From contig JAOTOL010001644.1 of the NCBI GenBank assembly GCA_034440575.1, positions 2,832,501 to 2,896,500 on the forward strand: a stretch of DNA of 64,000 nucleotides, given 5' to 3'. Positions 1 through 13,300 of this stretch are shown here, in pieces. Each line of letters begins with the position of its first letter. The first letter of the stretch is position 1. Both the position numbers and the translations under genes were made by a program. The DNA comes from Imbricaverruca yamaguchii. Lineage: Eukaryota; Arthropoda; Thecostraca; Neoverrucidae. The notes under the pieces are model-generated. The model was not told the DNA's origin, ran no database searches, and saw nothing but the letters and a program-made list of their open reading frames with translations.

Positions 1-848
1 CCACTCGGCGCGGCCGTGTCCCGCTGTGGACGGACGTCCTGGCCTGTTCGGGCCTGCCGACCCGCTGTTTGTGTGAATTATCTGGCCAGCTGACGGCCGA
101 TGCCAAATCCAGTCTGCGGCTCGGCCGGCCCGGTTAATGACGTCGACGTCGACGGCAGCCGGCCGATCGGCCGACCTGTTGGCGCGCGCGCCGGGCCGGG
201 CCGTCGGCGAGCGTGCTCACGTTGTGGCTGAGGTGCGCCGCGCCGTCCTGCCCCGTCCGCCCCTCCACGGCCGGTGTTCCGCCGTCAACTCGGCAGCAGC
301 CGACGTGCCGACAGCCGCCAATCGAACCCGCTGGCAAGTCCGCCCTCCAGTCTGGACGCCCTGACGCGGCCGGCTGATGGAATCGGGATTCAATCGCGGC
401 CGTCGTGTCGACGTGCGATTCAATAAAAAAAGTACACAATTGCTTTGTTCGATTGCATTTGTTGTCGGGAAACGAGCCTTTGGAATTACCGCCGGATTCC
501 ACAATGCCAATGGATATTGCCAATATATATGTGGACTGTCATATTCTTTGGAATCCCCCATGCTGTTCCAACGAAGAAATCCTGCTTTGGCATTGAATCA
601 GCAGAAGTTTCCCAATATTTAGGCGTCTTTTCAGTTAAAACCGCCAATCACTGCCATTCAGTTACATTCGTGACATAGCCATATCTATCAAACTCGCTGG
701 CCAGTTTAAATCAGGGATTCATTCAAGCACCCGAACGGTCGCCAGCGCCGTTGTTGAAATATTAATCAGCAACAACGCTGGACGATGTTGATCAAACGGG
801 GATGTTTGTATGCCAAACTACACAGCCGGTCATCCGATACCTGCCGGG
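1..848. other. left edge, no gene recognised
   Basis: GC-rich start (to about 400) then AT-richer unique sequence. The small open frames overlap each other on both strands and match nothing I know. Confidence 0.5.
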
Positions 849-1620
849 TCATGAGTCGCCTGGTGCAGGTGGTGACGGGCTGTGGTGTTCTACCGAGCCA
901 TGAGTCGCCTGGTGCAGGTGGTGACGGGGTGTGGTGTTCTACCGAGTCATAAGTCGCCTGGTGCAGGTGGTGACGGGCCGTGGTGCTCTGCCGAGCCATG
1001 CGTCGCCTGGTTGGTTATTGGCTTTTGCGACACATCGACCGTTGAGTCATGTGGCGTCGCCAATCTCTCACGCCGATTGGTCGCGGGCGAAGAGTAATGA
1101 CGGATGAGACTCGAACCCACAACCTTTCGATTGTGAGATGACCAAACTTACCCCTAGGCTACTCGTCCCCTCATAAGTCGCCTGGTGCCGGTGGTGACTG
1201 GGTGTAGTGTTCTACCGAGCCATGAGTCGCCTGGTGCCGGTGGTGACGGGTTGTGTTCTACCGAGCCATGAGTCGCCTGGTGCCGGTGGTGACGGGTTGT
1301 GGTGTTCTACAGTCATGAGTCGCCTGGTGCAGGTGGTGACGGGTTGTGGTGTTCTACAGTCATGAGTCGCCTGGTGCAGGTGGTGACGAGTTGTGGTGTT
1401 CTACCGAGCCATGAGTCGCCTGGTGCAGGTGGTGACGGGCTGTGGTGTTCTACCGAGCCATGAGTCGCCTGGTGCAGGTGGTGACGGGCTGTGGTGATCT
1501 GCCGAGTCGTGAGTCGACTGGTGCTGGTGGTGGCGGCCGATTGTAAACTGCCACCTGTGGCGTTATGCCTACCGAGCCACGAGTCCCCTGGTGCGGAAGA
1601 TGGTGGGGTGTAAACTGTCG
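849..1620. repeat. minisatellite, 49-bp unit (split by a SINE)
   Basis: Units contain gagtcgcctggtgcaggtgg and gtggtgttctaccga; starts at 851, 900 and 949 give the 49-bp period. The last units (1500-1620) are diverged. Confidence 0.9.
1009..1170 (-). mobile_element. tRNA-derived SINE (family 1), inside a 49-bp minisatellite
   Basis: The - strand starts GGGGACGAGTAGCCTAGGGG (tRNA-like head with A box), has the B box GGTTCGAGTC-type motif and ends with TGTCGCAAAAGCCAATAACC. It is flanked by two partial minisatellite units, so the array predates the insertion. The head does not fold as a canonical tRNA. Confidence 0.75.
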
Positions 1621-2113
1621 CCGGTATTGTTATAGTGCCGTCAGCAGCACGGCTGAGCCGGCCCCGGTCGATGGTCTGTTGAATCATTTAGCGACCTTGG
1701 TTCCGGTCGTTCAGCGGTGTCCGTAACTCCGCATTGGCGTATTATTTGTGCAGGACACGCCACCATTGTACACCCAGCAACTCCACATTGGCACACCGGC
1801 GTATTGCGTGAACACTACACGCCACCATTATACACTGAGCGGTTGCGTACCCGGTGCTCGCACGAGAAGGGTTGCCAGGTATGGAGATTGAGGGAGGTGT
1901 TGGGGCGTGCACCGGACGTGGCAGTACGTGTGTCTGGCCGGCCAGGGTGTTGTTATCCCCAGAGCCAGTCGCTGTCGGCCGGTATCGGTCCCGATCGGGG
2001 AAGGACCTGTCCGGCTGCGGATTAGGCTTGTGGAGATTTGGCAGCGGCGCGGCAGATGACGCCAGTCGGGGTCGGACCGCTACTGGGTTGGCCGTCGGCG
2101 CTAGGCCGGTTTG

Positions 2114-2170
2114 TGGGCACAAATGATCACTCTTGTCGAAGCGTCCTAAAGCCCAGATGATTAACTAACT
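2114..2170 (+). mobile_element. ultra-short retroposon (57 bp) with target duplication
   Basis: Starts tgggcacaaatgatc, contains gtcgaagcgtcctaaagccc, ends taactaact. Flanked by ggccggtttg on both sides (2104-2113 and 2171-2180). Confidence 0.7.
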
Positions 2171-2411
2171 GGCCGGTTTGCATCTGGTGTATTATTGGAA
2201 ATGGACGGGTCAGGGCAGGTGTAGTATTGGAACGGGACGGGTCAGCGCATGTATAGTATTTCGACGGGTCGGGTCATGACATGTGTAGTATTTGGGTGTA
2301 GCATTGCGACCGGTCGGACAGGGTCAGGTGTAGTATTGGGACGCGACAGGACGGGACGATGAGGTGCAATACTGGGTGGGACTGGTCGGCCTGCCTTCGC
2401 CGCCGCGCCGG

Positions 2412-2822
2412 ACGGCCCTATCCCGGTTGTGGCCTAGAGGTCGGCCCTATCCCGGCTGTGGTCTAGAGGTCGGCCCTATCCCGGCTGTGGTCTAGAGGTT
2501 GGCCATATCCCGGCTGTGGTCTAGAGGTCGGCCCCATCCCGGCAGTGGTCTAGAGGTCGGCCCTATCCCGGCTGTGGTCTAGAGGTCGGCCCTATCCCGG
2601 CCGTGGTCTAGAGGTCGGCCCTATCCCGGCTGTGGTCTAGAGGTCGGCCTTATCCCGGCTGTGGTCTAGAGGTCGGCCCTATCCCGGCTGTGGTCTAGAG
2701 GTCGGCCCTATCCCGGCCGTGGTCTAGAGGTCGGCCCTATCCCGGCTGTGGTCTAGAGGTCGGCCTTATCCCGGCTGTGGTCTAGACGTCGGCCCTATCC
2801 CGGCCGTGGTCTAGAGGTCGGC
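2412..2822. repeat. minisatellite, 29-bp unit, about 14 copies
   Basis: Very regular; each unit contains tatcccggctgtggtctaga and aggtcggcc, with only a few single-base variants. Confidence 0.95.
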
Positions 2823-3954
2823 GTGCGCGTGACGCCGGCGCGCCGCTGGGAGATGTCGCGGCCACTTGCGGCCGCGGCCGTCACACGGCCCGCTGATCAG
2901 ATTGCGCCGCCGTCGGTGGCAGAGCCGGTATCGACCATCGCCCGTATCTCCGGCGATCACGCACACGCCGCATGTGCGCCGCGTCCGTCTAACTCGTACC
3001 GCACACGCAGACGCAGACAAAAATCGCCGGCCGCTCTCTGGGAATCCAGGCGAGTATCGACAGCTCCCACGCTGGCTGCTCAGATACAGGCTGGGGGTAT
3101 GCACTTGAACTGGCGTACGGTCGTGGCGTCACATCCTCCATGTACCTTACCACGCTGTGTGACAAACACAGTCGATGTGCCCCTAAGCCTAAATAACCAA
3201 CCGACTATGCACCCTGCCACTGTTCCGGACCATCGTCTGATCCAGCGCACATCGCCAGCAACGAGATTGCACGCATTATTGCACACAGCTAGCGGCAGAC
3301 ATGACATCCACATGATTGAAGCGATCGGAAGCTTTCTCGGAACGTGCAATTAGCGTGTCCGCGTTTCCTCGTCTGTCGTCAGGGATCCCCGTAATGACCT
3401 GAGACAGAGGATGACCGTGCCAGAGTAACACTGTCAGTGTGCCAGAGTAACACTGACAGGCGGCTGTGTGGGTATCTCTGCCAGGTTGACGATGTTAGTA
3501 AGCACCCGTCTTACTAGCATCCAAGCAGGTAAGCACCAATCTTAGTCGATATATTCTCGTCATCAGGGCCGCATTTGTGAGATTTCCGTGGCCCGGGCTG
3601 CAACTGTGATATCCCCGACGCCGGGGCCGCACTGCGATATATTTCCAACACGGGGTACCTCACCGACGGCAATGGTTGGCTTGACGCTATCGCCACCTCT
3701 GAAGCCGCTGAACAGCTGAAATCGGCTGCGACGGCTGGCCATGACTGCGCCGCCATGCCACCGGCGGTGGCGGCGCTGCCCCACACGGGTGGGTACTGAC
3801 ACCGACAGGCTGGTGGCTCCCCCTCCTCACGATGGACCGAACCGGCCCGCTGCGCCGTTCTTCAAGTTTTATTGGCTCTCGGGGCGCGCTGCAACTTCCA
3901 CCGACGTGTTTACCAATGGGCTCGTCGCCATTGGCTGTGTCACGGGGATTGACC

Positions 3955-5115
3955 TTTGGTGCAGCCTGCCCTGTCGTGGAGCCTGCCCGGCCGTGGGGTC
4001 CTCCCTGTGGTGGAGCCTGCCCGGCCGTGGGGTCCTCACTGTGGTGGAGCCTGCCCGGCCGTGGGGTCCGCCCTGTGGTGGAGCCTGCCCGGCCGTGGGG
4101 TCCGCTCTGTGGTGGAGTATACCTGGCTGTGGGGTCCGCCCTGTGGTGGAGCCTGCCCGGCCGTGAGGTCCTCCCTGTGGGGGAGCCTGCCCGGCCGTGG
4201 GGTCCTCCCTGTGGTGGAGCCTGTCCGGCCGTGGGGTCCGCCCCGTGGTGGATCCTGCCAGGCCGTGGGGTCCGCTCTGTGGTGGAGCCTGCGTCAGCCG
4301 TGGGGTCCGCTCTGTGGTGGAGCCTGCCCGGCCGTGGGGTCCTCCCTGTGGTGGAGCCTGACCGGCCGTGGGGTCCTCCCTGTGGTGGAGCCTGCCCGGC
4401 CGTGGGGTACTCCCTGTGGTGGAGCCTGCCCGGCCGTGGGGTCCGCCCTGTGGTGGAGCCTGCCCGGCCGTGAGGTCCGCCCTGTGGTGGGTGCCCGGCC
4501 GTGAGGTCCTCCCTGTGGTGGGCCTGTCCGGCCGTGGGGTCGCCCTGCGGGGGGCGCTTGTGGTGGGCTGCGTCGCCGGGGGTGTGGTGGAGCCTGCGTC
4601 GCCGTGGGTTCCCTGTGGTGGAGCCTGACCGGCCGTGGGGTCCTCCCTGTGGTGGAGCCTGTCCGGCCGTGGGGTCCGCCCCGTGGTGGATCCTGCCAGG
4701 CCGTGGGGTCCGCTCTGTGGTGGAGCCTGCGTCAGCCGTGGGGTCCGCTCTGTGGTGGAGCCTGCGTCAGCCGTGGGGTCCTCCCTGTGGTGGAGCCTGA
4801 CCGGCCGTGGGGTCCTCCCTGTGGTGGAGCCTGCCCGGCCGTGGGGTACTCCCTGTGGTGGAGCCTGCCCGGCCGTGGGGTCCTCCCTGTGGTGGAGCCT
4901 GCCCGGCCGTGAGGTCCTCCCTGTGGTGGAGTATACCTGGCCGTGGGGTCCTCCCTGTTGTGGAGTATACCTGGCCGTGGGGTCCGCCCTGTGGTGGAGC
5001 CTGTCCGGCCGTGGGGTCCGCCCTGTGGTGGATCCTGCCGGGGCGTGGGGTCCGCTCTGTTGCGGATCCTGCCGGGCTGTGAGGTCCCCCTGTGGTGGAG
5101 CCTGCGTCAGCCGTG
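3955..5115. repeat. minisatellite, 34-bp unit, about 34 copies, with block duplication
   Basis: Unit core cccggccgtggggtcctccc followed by tgtggtggagcctg. Marker variants (ccccgtggtggatcc, ggggtactccc) recur about 438 bp apart, so a block of 12-13 units was duplicated. All open frames across it, including a 480-codon - strand one, follow from the repeat. Confidence 0.95.
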
Positions 5116-5364
5116 AACCGCGGCCGGTATTCACAGTCGGGACCTTGGGAGGTCGGCAGCGGATGGTGGCGCGGAAGCCGGGCTGGCAGCCTTGAGAGCG
5201 TGGCTCGTGGCCGGCGGCGGCGGCTGCCTGCTGCCACCGCTGGCGTACCGTGCCTTTGTGTGGGCGGGTTGCCTGGCCGGCCCGGTCACGGTCACCGCAT
5301 CCGGCTGCCAAGGCAGCGAGCGAATGTCACTCACCCTGCCCGCCAGCGTGACGGAGAAGTGTGA

Positions 5365-6462
5365 TCGTCCTCCCTGCCGGCCGGTGGGACGAAGAGGTGT
5401 GACCGCCCTCTACCGGCCGGTGGGACGGAGAGGTGTGGCTGTCCTCCCTGCCGGTGGGACGGAGAGGTGTGGCCGTCCTCCCTGCCGGCCGGTGGGACAG
5501 AGAGGTGTGGCTGTCCTCTGCCGGTGGGACGGAGAGGTGTGGCTGTCCCCCCTGCCGGTGGGACGGAGAGGTATGGCCGTCCTCCCTACCGGCCGGTGGG
5601 ACGGAGAGGTGTGGCCGTCCTCCCTGCCGGCCGGTGGGACGGAGAGGTATGGCCGTCCTCCCTGCCGGCCGGTGGGACGGAGAGGTGTGGCCGTCCTCCC
5701 TGCCGGCCGATGGGACGGGAGGGTGTGGCCGTCCTCCCTGCCGGCCGGTGGGACGGAGAGGCGTGGCCGTCCTCCCTGCCGGCCGGTGGGACGGAGAGGT
5801 GTGGCTGTTCTCCTGCCGGCCGGTGGGACGGAGAGGTGTGGCCGTCCTCCCTGCCGGCCGGTGGGACGGAGAGGTGTGGCCGTCCTCCCTGCCGGTCGGT
5901 GGGACGGAGGGTGTGGCCGTCCTCTGCCGGCCGGTGGGACGGAGAGGTGTGGCTGTTCTCCCTGCCGGTCGGTGGGACGGAGAGGTGTGGCCGTCCTCCC
6001 TGCCGGTCGGTGGGACGGAGAGGTGTGGCCGTCCTCCCTGCCGGCCGGTGGGACGGAGAGGTGTGGCTGTCCTCCCTGCCGGCCGTTGGGACGGAGAGGT
6101 GTGGCTGTCCTCCCTGCCGGTGGGACGGAGAGGTGTGGCCGTCCTCCCTGCCGGTCGGTGGGACGGAGAGGTGTGGCTGTCCTCCCTGCCGGCCGATGGG
6201 ACGGAGGGGTGTGGCCGTCCTCCCTGCCGGCCGGTGGGACGGAGAGGTGTGGCTGTCCTCCCTGCCGGCCGGTAGGACGGAGAGGTGTGGCCGTCCTCCC
6301 TGCAGGCCGGTGGGACGGAGAGGTATGGCCGTCCTCCCTGCCGGCCGGTAGGACGGAGAGGTGTGGCCGTCCTCCCTGCCGGCCGGTGGGACGGAGGGGT
6401 GTGGCCGTCCTCCCTGCCGGTCGGTGGGACGGAGAGATGTGGCCGTCCTCCCTGCCGGTAAC
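5365..6462. repeat. minisatellite, 38-bp unit, about 28 copies
   Basis: Unit core ggtgggacggagaggtgtgg then ccgtcctccctgccggcc; some units lack the second ccgg and are 33-34 bp. Open frames of 280-436 codons here are repeat-made. Confidence 0.95.
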
Positions 6463-8279
6463 TGTAACTGGGTGTTGCGAATGTCCTTCCAACTATCATT
6501 AATCGTACGTGTTCAGAGATAGACTCCCGCATCCGCTCTGACGCATCTGCCCTATTTCACCGACCTGGTTCAAGTCTCGCAACGTTCCCGGACCCGACGC
6601 CTGACTCCGACCTGATGAGGCCTACATCGGTCGATGTGTGACCGGCCTGACACCGGTCTGTATGGACGACCACCGTCCGCCCCGGAGTGCGCCGAGCCAA
6701 ATGGTCGGCGTATGCTACCGCGTGGCTCGTCTGTGTCGTGGCCGGCCGATCCGGAGCTGCAATCACGCTGCCAGCTGCACATCTGGCTTCTATGTGACCT
6801 ACTCAATGGCGACGCTAGGCGGCGAAAGAACAGTTGTTGCCTGTTCGGCCTAGCTGGTTGTAAGAACATGGCGTGTTTTCTCTGCGGAATGTTTTGGCTG
6901 GCGAGAGGATGAGCCGTGCGTCAGTGTGTATTAAGCACATTCCCACGGAATTCTGAAGTTTACGTGCTTTCTGAGAATTAGTGAACGCGTCAGAAACTTG
7001 TACCGACCTGCGGACGAGGGTTGACTTCCTGAATTTGCTTCCATGACACTTCCATTCCATGACAACATTCAACTCTAGTAATGGCTACCTTCTCACCACG
7101 CCCGACTCCTGATACCTACGCCACCACACTTGCTGGCAGATGCCATGCTATTGACCGGCCTTTTTTCTTGTCCTATCGCCAAATTGTTTCGACGCCACCA
7201 CAGTCTTGGACATCTCTGCGCGGCTTCCACGCGTAGTCGGCGGACCGGCACCGTTCCGGCGCTGCGTTCCGGCCGGCCGAGGCTCTCCGCGGCGGCCGCC
7301 CGGCTGGGAGAGCGCCTCCGGGCACGGCCAGGTTCGAAGACCTCGTCTCCTCCAAGTTCATTGTCGCCGACTCCCGTCTACTTGCGACGACTGCCGCATG
7401 GCGGCGCTGCGTGCGCCTCGCCGCGCGGTATGTGCACGTGGCGGTCGGCTCCCAGGCCGGCTCCACGGCCGCCCTCTGCGGGCGGCTCCCAGGCCGGCTC
7501 CGCGGCCGCCCTCTGGCGCGGTTTTGTCGGTCGGCGGGAGGGCGTTTGTCTTAACGGGCGGTGCCGTGGGCGCAGTGTGAAAGGCGCAAACTATCCAAAA
7601 TGTGCGCCGCGCGCTGCATCCCCAAAGGCGCATACTAGTAACGTGTGCGCTGCGCGCTGCATCCCGAGAGGCGCAAACTAGCCGACATATGAGTCGAGTC
7701 GTGCTCTGCATCCCCAAAATCAATACATCAACAACCGGATGCAGATCGGAAGTGTCTCAATTACAAAGCATAGTAAAACATTCATTTTGATTTCCGAAGA
7801 TGAAAATTGTCCTGTGCGTCTGAAGGCCATGAATTGAATTTTGAGAGAACTGCGTGATGCACCATCACCTCAGCACATTGCAGGCGATTTCCAACGCGCC
7901 GCTCGCTGCTATTCGATCGTGCGAGCTGATGATGTAGTTATTTGATCCTGCAAGCTGCGGATGTCGTTATTTGATCCCGCGGAGCCGAGGACGACGTCGA
8001 ATTGAATCGCCCGGATCAGTCATTAACACGTCGCGCGGCTGCCAGCGCCAGTCGTGGCGTTAATCAGCGGTGGCTCTGATTGGATGATTTCAGCGGTGGC
8101 CTTCGGCCTGGCTTCGGCGGCAGCTCCGTCGTTTGGGATAAATGGGGCCGAGCCAGTTCCCGGGCCGGAGCCCTCGAGACGCCGTCGATGGGCCGCACCA
8201 CCGCCGTTCATTTGTCAAATGCGGTCTCTGTCCCGGCCGACGAAATTAGAACTGAACGGCGTCCGCCCGCCCGCCCGCC
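6463..8279. other. unique sequence between minisatellites, no gene recognised
   Basis: Includes a GC-rich block (7230-7560) with an open frame reading FEDLVSSKFIVADSRLLATT at 7333-7392 and a 37-bp direct duplication (ggctcccaggccggctcc) right after it. No splice-supported exon could be built. Confidence 0.4.
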
Positions 8280-8516
8280 CGACCGCCGTGTACCGGCACG
8301 GTGGAGACGAGGTGCCGGCGCGGTGGAGACGAGGTGCCGGCGCGGTGGAGACTGCCGCCACCTCGTCTCGCCTCGTCTCCACAGACACCTCGTCTCCATC
8401 GTGCCGGCACGGTGGAGACGAGGTGCCGGCGCGGTGGAGACGAGGTGCCGGCGCGGTGGAGACGGGGTGCCGGCGCGGTGGAGACGGGGTGCCGGCGCGG
8501 TGGAGACGGGGTGCGG
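8280..8516. repeat. minisatellite, 22-bp unit, with an inverted block
   Basis: Units read cggtggagacgaggtgccgg; between about 8350 and 8398 the sequence runs in the opposite sense (cacctcgtctc, cctcgtctccac) before the original orientation resumes. Confidence 0.85.
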
Positions 8517-8694
8517 GCACATCGCCCCCGGCCACACCACGTGCACTATTATTATTTGACATTATTCGTGCAAGATACTGCAATATGCTGCCTGTATTGT
8601 GCAGAGGGCCTTCGAGACGACTATGCCGTGTATTACGTTACTGGCACCATTGGGCGGGCAGCCAGTCCGCGTCGCCATAACAACGCCAAACTTT

Positions 8695-9462
8695 CAGCCA
8701 ACCTCATATCACAACCACAACACCAGACACTCATCCAACCTCACATCACCACCACAACACCACACACTCATCCGGCCTCACATCACCACCACAATACCAG
8801 ACTCTCATCCGGCCTCACATCACCACCACAACACCAGGCTCTCATCCGGCCTCACATCACCACCACAACACCAGACTCTCATCCGGCCTCACATCACCAC
8901 CACAACACCAGACTCTCATCCGGCCTCACATCACCACCACAATACCAGGCTCTCATCCGGCCTCACATCACCACCACAACACCAGACTCTCATCCGGCCT
9001 CACATCACCACCACAACACCAGACTCATCCGTCCTCACGTCACCATCACAACACCAGGCTTTCATCCGGCCTCACATCACCACCACAACACTAGACACTC
9101 ATCCGGCCTCACATCACCACCACAACACCAGAGTCTCATCCGGCCTCACATCACCACCACAACACCAGGCTTTCATCCGGCCTCACGTCACCATCACAAC
9201 ACCAGGCTCTCATCCGACCTCACATCACCACCACAACACCAGACTCTCATCCGGCCTCACGTCACCATCACAACACCAGGCTCTCATCCGGCCTCACATC
9301 ACCACCACAACACCAGACACTCATCCGGCCTCACGTCACCATCACAACACCAGACTCTCATCCGGCCTCACATCACCATCACAACACCAGACTCTCATCC
9401 GGCCTCACATCACCACCACAACACCAGACCCTCATCCGGCCTCACGTCACCATCACAACGTC
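8695..9462. repeat. minisatellite, 37-bp unit, about 20 copies
   Basis: Unit core cacatcaccaccacaacacc then agactctcatccggcct. Variants cgtcaccatcac mark a subset and recur, suggesting block duplication. Confidence 0.95.
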
Positions 9463-9539
9463 AGAAATGAATCTTTAGTGTTCGGTGGTGCATTTATGTT
9501 TTGAAGCAGGACAGCCGCTGCTGTTGAGTATTGGGCCGC

Positions 9540-9770
9540 TCTCGTGTCACCGCGGAGCACAGCTGCTGGTGTTCCGCATCGGCCGCTTACCTGTCACCGC
9601 GGAGTACAGCTGCTGGTGTTCCGCATGGGCCGCTTACCTGTCGCCGCGGAGTACTACCGCTGGTGTTCCGCATGGGCCGCTTACCTGTCGCCGCGGAGTA
9701 CTACCGCTGGTGTTCCGCATGGGCCGCTTACCTGTCGCCGCGGAGTACTGCCGCTGCTGTTTCGCATGGG
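9540..9770. repeat. minisatellite, 47-bp unit, about 5 copies
   Basis: Units contain ccgcatgggccgcttacctg and cgcggagtactaccgctgg. Confidence 0.9.
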
Positions 9771-9951
9771 CCGACGAATGGTGAATGACTCAGATTTAAG
9801 TGAAGGGTAAGCTGATGATTGCGGTTGTATGACCGGCTTGCCATAACAACATTCCCGGAATGGTTGTGATCACGACAAACAGATACCGCCGCCAGCACCT
9901 GGCTGATGGTACCTGTCGCCCGACACGTGCGATTGCCGTACAAACACTACA

Positions 9952-10061
9952 GGCCGACGCAATCAGGCCGACGCAACACTGGCCCATGCCGAACACTGGC
10001 CGACGCAATCAGGCCGACGCAACACTGGCCCATGCCGAACACTGGCCGACGCAATCAGGCG
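9952..10061. repeat. minisatellite, 46-bp unit, 2.4 copies
   Basis: gacgcaatcagg recurs at 9956, 10002 and 10048; the unit includes aacactggcccatgccg. Confidence 0.85.
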
Positions 10062-10185
10062 CACTGATCAATCGTATCGCCATACTTAGCTGGAACACAG
10101 AGTCCTGCGTCGTTAGCGAGTTCGTCGATGCGGGAGCCGCCTCACAGAGGCGTGTCTGTGTCGGACGCGACTACCAATCACGCCC

Positions 10186-10357
10186 TAACCCGACCCCGAC
10201 TCCGACTCCGACTCCGACTCCGACCCCGACCCCGACTCCGACTCCGACTCCGACCCCGACCCCGACTCCGACCCTGACCCCACCCCGACCCTGACCCCGA
10301 CCCGACCCAGACCCGACTCCGACTCCGACTCCGACTCCGACCCCGACCCCGACCCGG
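10186..10357. repeat. hexanucleotide array (CCGACT/CCGACC)n
   Basis: Long run of ccgact and ccgacc hexamers with a few 5-base slips (cccgaccctgacc) in the middle. Confidence 0.9.
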
Positions 10358-10359
10358 CC

Positions 10360-13300
10360 GTCGCCCCTGGCGCTGGCGCTGGCGCTGTCTTTGTGTGCTG
10401 GTACGGCGCGTGCCGTGTTGGCTGCGATGGCCGCAGTATCATCAGCGGCCGAGCAGACGCCGCCGACCCCCGGGACCCACCCACCAGCCGCTGGGCGTGT
10501 CCGTATTGACCGCGCGCGCACAGCGGGCCGCCGTAAACAGCAGGTCGGACCGGCCCAGCTCGGCTGTCGTCGACCTGGCGTCATCTCGGTCATCGGTCAG
10601 GCCCTGTCGAGCATCACCATCACCGCCCTGCCAACCATCCAGCACTAAACCGGCGGTATGGTGGTTAGTTTTTTCATTGCTCTGGAACGGGTTCAAATCG
10701 CAGCAGCCGTTTGAAATGCGTTTCTCTGCTCGCCCGGTGTTAGGAGATCGTGGTGCTATATGTGGTCCACGCAGTCAGGCGTCACCAGTGTTCAATCGCA
10801 ATCGCAGCGTGACGTTAATGACGTCACGCATGTCTCGAAGGAATACGTCGGGAAGGAACTTCGGATTCGTCTTCCGCAAACTCCACGCTGCAATTGAGCC
10901 GGTTTCTGCCCGGGAGGTGCCAAAGCATAGTCGTTTTTTCCCCAAGCCACTCTGTGTTGTCAGTAGATTGCTCTCCGTTGTCCGGGAGCGTTGGCCCGTC
11001 GGACATTTTTTCCCGCCGGCAGTCCCGAGTGACGCATCACCCCATGCGTCTTCGTAAGCCTAATCTAAAGGCCTGCCACCAAATGCGCGATTTACAGACG
11101 CTGCCGTGTGAACTAGCGGTGCAGATTTCTGCACGGTCAGAGGAAATGGGCCACATAACTCGTGCGCCGGTCAGATTCAATCCTGTGTCTCGGTGTGTAG
11201 TTATGTGTGGATGCAGCCGACAATACATCTACTGCGTGTTGTTGGCAGCGTTCACGCGGTTACAGGCGTGTACAGCGGTAGCAGCCGCTCGGCGTTGCCC
11301 GCCAGTTATCGTGTAGCGACCGCAGACTGAAGCCGCAGTCGCGACCGAGTGGCTTGCTGAGGGTCAACGGAAGTTTGAATGGCTGGCCCACCGACTGGAG
11401 GTCGGCAGAAATCTGAGTGGCTTGCTGAGGTTCAACGGAGGTCTGAACGGTCGGCGTTGGCTAGAGTCGTTGGCAAAGAGTCTGCGGAGGTCGGTGTGGT
11501 GGATTGTGGGTCGACGGAAGCCTGCGTGGCCGGCGAGGTCTGAGCGGTTTGCCCCGGGCAGGTGGCGGTCCGACTCTGCTCCGGCCGTTCGGCGTCCACG
11601 CACCACCAAGGCGACCTTGTAACGATCCACGGGAAAACGCGGCCGGCCGGCCATCTGGTATTGGGGCGCCCGGGGCCGTTGCGTCACAGTCGAAGGTCTC
11701 CGGTCCGAGGTGGTCCAGGTGGCGGCCGACTTCAGACGCCGGCCACGTTTTTAGACGGCGCCCGCTGCTGCTGTTGACCGGGCGCAATCTCCTGTGAACT
11801 TGTGTGTTCGTGTTGAGGAAGTTTCAGAAAGTGCGGCGAGTTTCCGGCCACGCCTGTTAGTTGTTATGAAGGGCTGCCTGGGTTGCAGTCTCGAGTGCTG
11901 ACGGCACTGTCGTGGTTGTGGTCCCGAGTCTTGATGGCGTGCTGGTTGTAGTCCAGAGTCTTGACGGCGTGCTGGTAGTAGTCCAGAGTTTTCATGGCGA
12001 TGTCTTGCGTGTGGCGTCCTAGCGGCAAAATGCTTGCTCGTTCGGCTGGAGGCTGGTAGGCTAGTGGTGACGGTTCGATCCGTTCCACAGGTAGGCCATA
12101 CTATGTGCCAACCGGAGTATTAACAATTCCAGAAGGAAGCCAGGAAAGTTCGTTTCGTCTTTTAAAAAAACATTTTGAAGTTTCTGCGTTATGCTTATAT
12201 GCAAATCGTCTACGATGCGTGGATGACAAAATATATGGTCACATACGTCTCAGAATAATCTGTTTCCTCATTTAAAATATCCTAATCAGATGATGTGGAA
12301 ATAATATTTGTATATATTTCGCATGTTTTGAGTGGTCCACATCAACTGTGGAGCTTCTTTGACAGCCTTCCATGTCCTGTTAGCAGCAGGCAAAACCATA
12401 CCATCGATCTGCGCGGAAAACTGTTTCGGCCCGATGAATTCAAGCCATCGGAGTGTTCTTTCACGGAGCTGCCGGCGGCCTAACGCTCATCAGCATTACT
12501 AGCAGTCTACGAATTAGTCTACGAACTAGCAGTCTTAGCTAGCAGTCTACGAATCTACCCAATGTTCACCAGCATTACTGCTAGCCATAGTCTACCATAC
12601 TCACCATAGTCTCGATGCTTTTATGGGCGCTGTATAACCACTGCAGTTGATGCGCCCTAAAACCCAAATAACTAACTAACTAACTCGATGCTTTTTATTT
12701 ACTGTGATCACGAAAACATCACGCAACCTAGCATTGCGGTAATTTTTTTTTGTATTTACGATGATTATTTACCGTCAATGGATTCCATTGTTGTATCACT
12801 GGCGGAATGGTACCCTGGATGCACCCGGGTGCACATTTAGGTGTTCTGTGTGTTATTGATAGGTTTTGAAAATGTAATAGTTCGATTAACCGTGGGACCC
12901 ATAATACAGTGCTGAGTCAACATGGCCGAGTACACCAATATGTGGATTAACCCTGGCAGGCACAATGCAATGCTGGGTCAACATGGCTGAGTACCTCAAT
13001 AATTCTTTCGTGTCGGAAATATGAAAAGAAAAAAAAAACAATCGTACATAAAGAGACGATTATTTGCTGTGGGAGGCGAAATGTTTTACTTCTTCGTATC
13101 ATGCCATTATTGCCATCAAGTTTCTGTGTTTTGTGTTCCCTTGTTTAATTAGTTGATTATTATCAGTCAAACATTTGTGACATCGGTTGTGTTTCAGATG
13201 ATAGTGCAGTGCTTGTTTGCTGTCGTCGGATATAAATTTTCCTTTTACCATTTTTAAATGTAGCCGTGCAAACAATTAGGGTAATTTCACGGGGAAAATT

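Noticed and set aside
3869..6532. Open frames of 280-480 codons on both strands
   Set aside because: They coincide with the 34-bp and 38-bp minisatellites and are open in several frames at once.
7333..7554. Exon-like open frame beginning FEDLVSSKFIVADSRLLATT
   Set aside because: The other + frames are also open, no family recognised, no convincing splice pair; the high GC explains the openness.
10840..10900. RNP1-like peptide GRNFGFVFRKL as the missing raver RRM1 exon
   Set aside because: RRM1 of raver lacks this context, no RNP2 strand lies before it, and the RRM1 strands 2-4 are already in exon A. Chance match.
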